Translations under genes and position numbers: made by a program | Notes under the pieces: generated by a model | Database searches by the model: none | Told to the model about the DNA's origin: nothing | What the model saw: the letters and a program-made list of their open reading frames with translations, nothing else | Part shown: positions 63,796-64,000 of the stretch, in pieces | Numbering within the stretch: position 1 is the stretch's first letter | Layout: the number at the start of each line of letters is the position of its first letter | DNA from: Clostridiales bacterium | GTDB lineage: Bacteria > Acidobacteriota > Aminicenantia > Aminicenantales > UBA8522 | DNA: 64,000 nt | Direction of reading: 5' to 3' | Assembly (NCBI GenBank): GCA_029907205.1 | Contig: JARYMI010000004.1 | Span: forward strand, 115,776 to 179,775

Positions 63796-64000
63796 ATGTT
63801 CATCAGGCTCAAGCGTAGCATCCAAAAAGGCGTCACTTACGAATACTTTCAGATCGCCGAGTCCTTCCGCAAGGACGGCAAACCTCGCCAGCGGGTGCTG
63901 GCCACGTTGGGGCGGCGTGATCAAGTTCTGGCTTCGGGAACCCTGGACAGGCTGTTACAGGGTCTGGCTAAGTTCAGTCAAAAATATCGTGTCGTCGAGG
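63796..64000 (+). CDS. IS1634/IS4-type transposase, N-terminal fragment (cut by window end)
   Basis: 68 codons open to the window end. The start MFIRLKRSIQKGVTYEYFQI, then ESFRKDGKPRQRVLATLGRRDQ and ASGTLDRLLQGLAKFSQ, match the conserved N-terminus of IS1634-family DDE transposases (Y-x-x-L-V/I-E-S-x-R...Q-R-V-L-A-x-L-G-R). The DDE catalytic region is outside the window, so activity cannot be judged. It lies directly after the broken sigma factor. Confidence 0.8.
   Translation, partial: MFIRLKRSIQKGVTYEYFQIAESFRKDGKPRQRVLATLGRRDQVLASGTLDRLLQGLAKFSQKYRVVE

Larger units (their letters stand above)
63734..64000 (+). mobile_element. IS1634-like insertion sequence, left part
   Basis: The transposase N-terminus at 63796 and its AT-rich promoter region define the start of an insertion sequence that runs off the window. 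The left boundary is only an estimate: AT-rich, non-coding sequence starts around GTAGTGCC at 63734. The right end lies outside. Confidence 0.6.

Noticed and set aside
7569-64000. CRISPR array or defence system
   Set aside because: No regularly spaced direct repeats and no Cas, restriction or toxin-antitoxin gene were seen.

Overview
The window looks like the chromosome of a Gram-negative, protein- and amino-acid-using heterotroph. Gene content points to Acidobacteriota-type bacteria, most likely a Candidatus Aminicenantes relative: many Na+-coupled amino-acid carriers, exported peptidases and very large Asp-box (VPS10/sortilin-like) beta-propeller proteins. That placement is inference from gene content; there is no rRNA or other phylogenetic marker here. 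Outer-membrane parts (TolC, a porin, lipoproteins) show a diderm envelope. No rRNA, tRNA, CRISPR array or prophage was seen.

Layout. 1-7 kb: GltS-type symporter behind a strong promoter with a palindromic operator, a methyltransferase preceded by a possible leader peptide, an AGCS alanine carrier and a large multi-pass membrane protein. 7.1-12.1 kb: tight operon of HtrA protease, lipid kinase, exported SRPBCC protein, HAMP/HD-GYP phosphodiesterase and a TPR protein. 12.2-13.8 kb: NSS amino-acid transporter plus its tiny 37-residue partner, missed by the ORF track. 13.9-19.9 kb: TolC/HlyD/RND efflux operon. 20-25.7 kb: exported GH29 fucosidase, Rrf2 regulator, exported DppA-type D-aminopeptidase, PyrE and a C69 dipeptidase. 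25.7-31.1 kb: divergent clusters for PAP2, VTT and radical SAM proteins (minus) and a Cys-tailed GNAT, a DUF2156 protein and TruD (plus). 31.1-31.25 kb: a MITE-like inverted-repeat element. 31.3-38 kb: GNAT, POT peptide transporter, a Maf/RlmD fusion enzyme and an ABC-2 exporter. 38-40.3 kb: CsgG-like lipoprotein, a large structured palindrome and a class IV aminotransferase. 40.6-47.4 kb: a paired M16 peptidase operon, TPR lipoprotein, OprP-like porin and SSS symporter. 47.6-59.3 kb: two giant Asp-box proteins, the first translationally coupled to alanine racemase, with a NUDIX hydrolase, exported O-methyltransferase, Tat-exported ferredoxin-type aldo/keto reductase and sulfotransferase between them. 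59.5-64 kb: a 46-residue basic protein, TPR protein, REC-PAS-GAF-PAS-GGDEF cyclase, a decayed ECF sigma factor and the start of an IS1634-like insertion sequence.

How it fits together: exported peptidases (C69, M16, DppA) would release peptides and amino acids that POT, AGCS, NSS and GltS carriers import; alanine racemase and a class IV aminotransferase feed them into metabolism. A c-di-GMP cyclase and an HD-GYP phosphodiesterase provide second-messenger control. Many promoters fit the standard TTGACA-17-TATAAT form, and at least one places the start point almost on the start codon, so some leaderless mRNAs are likely.
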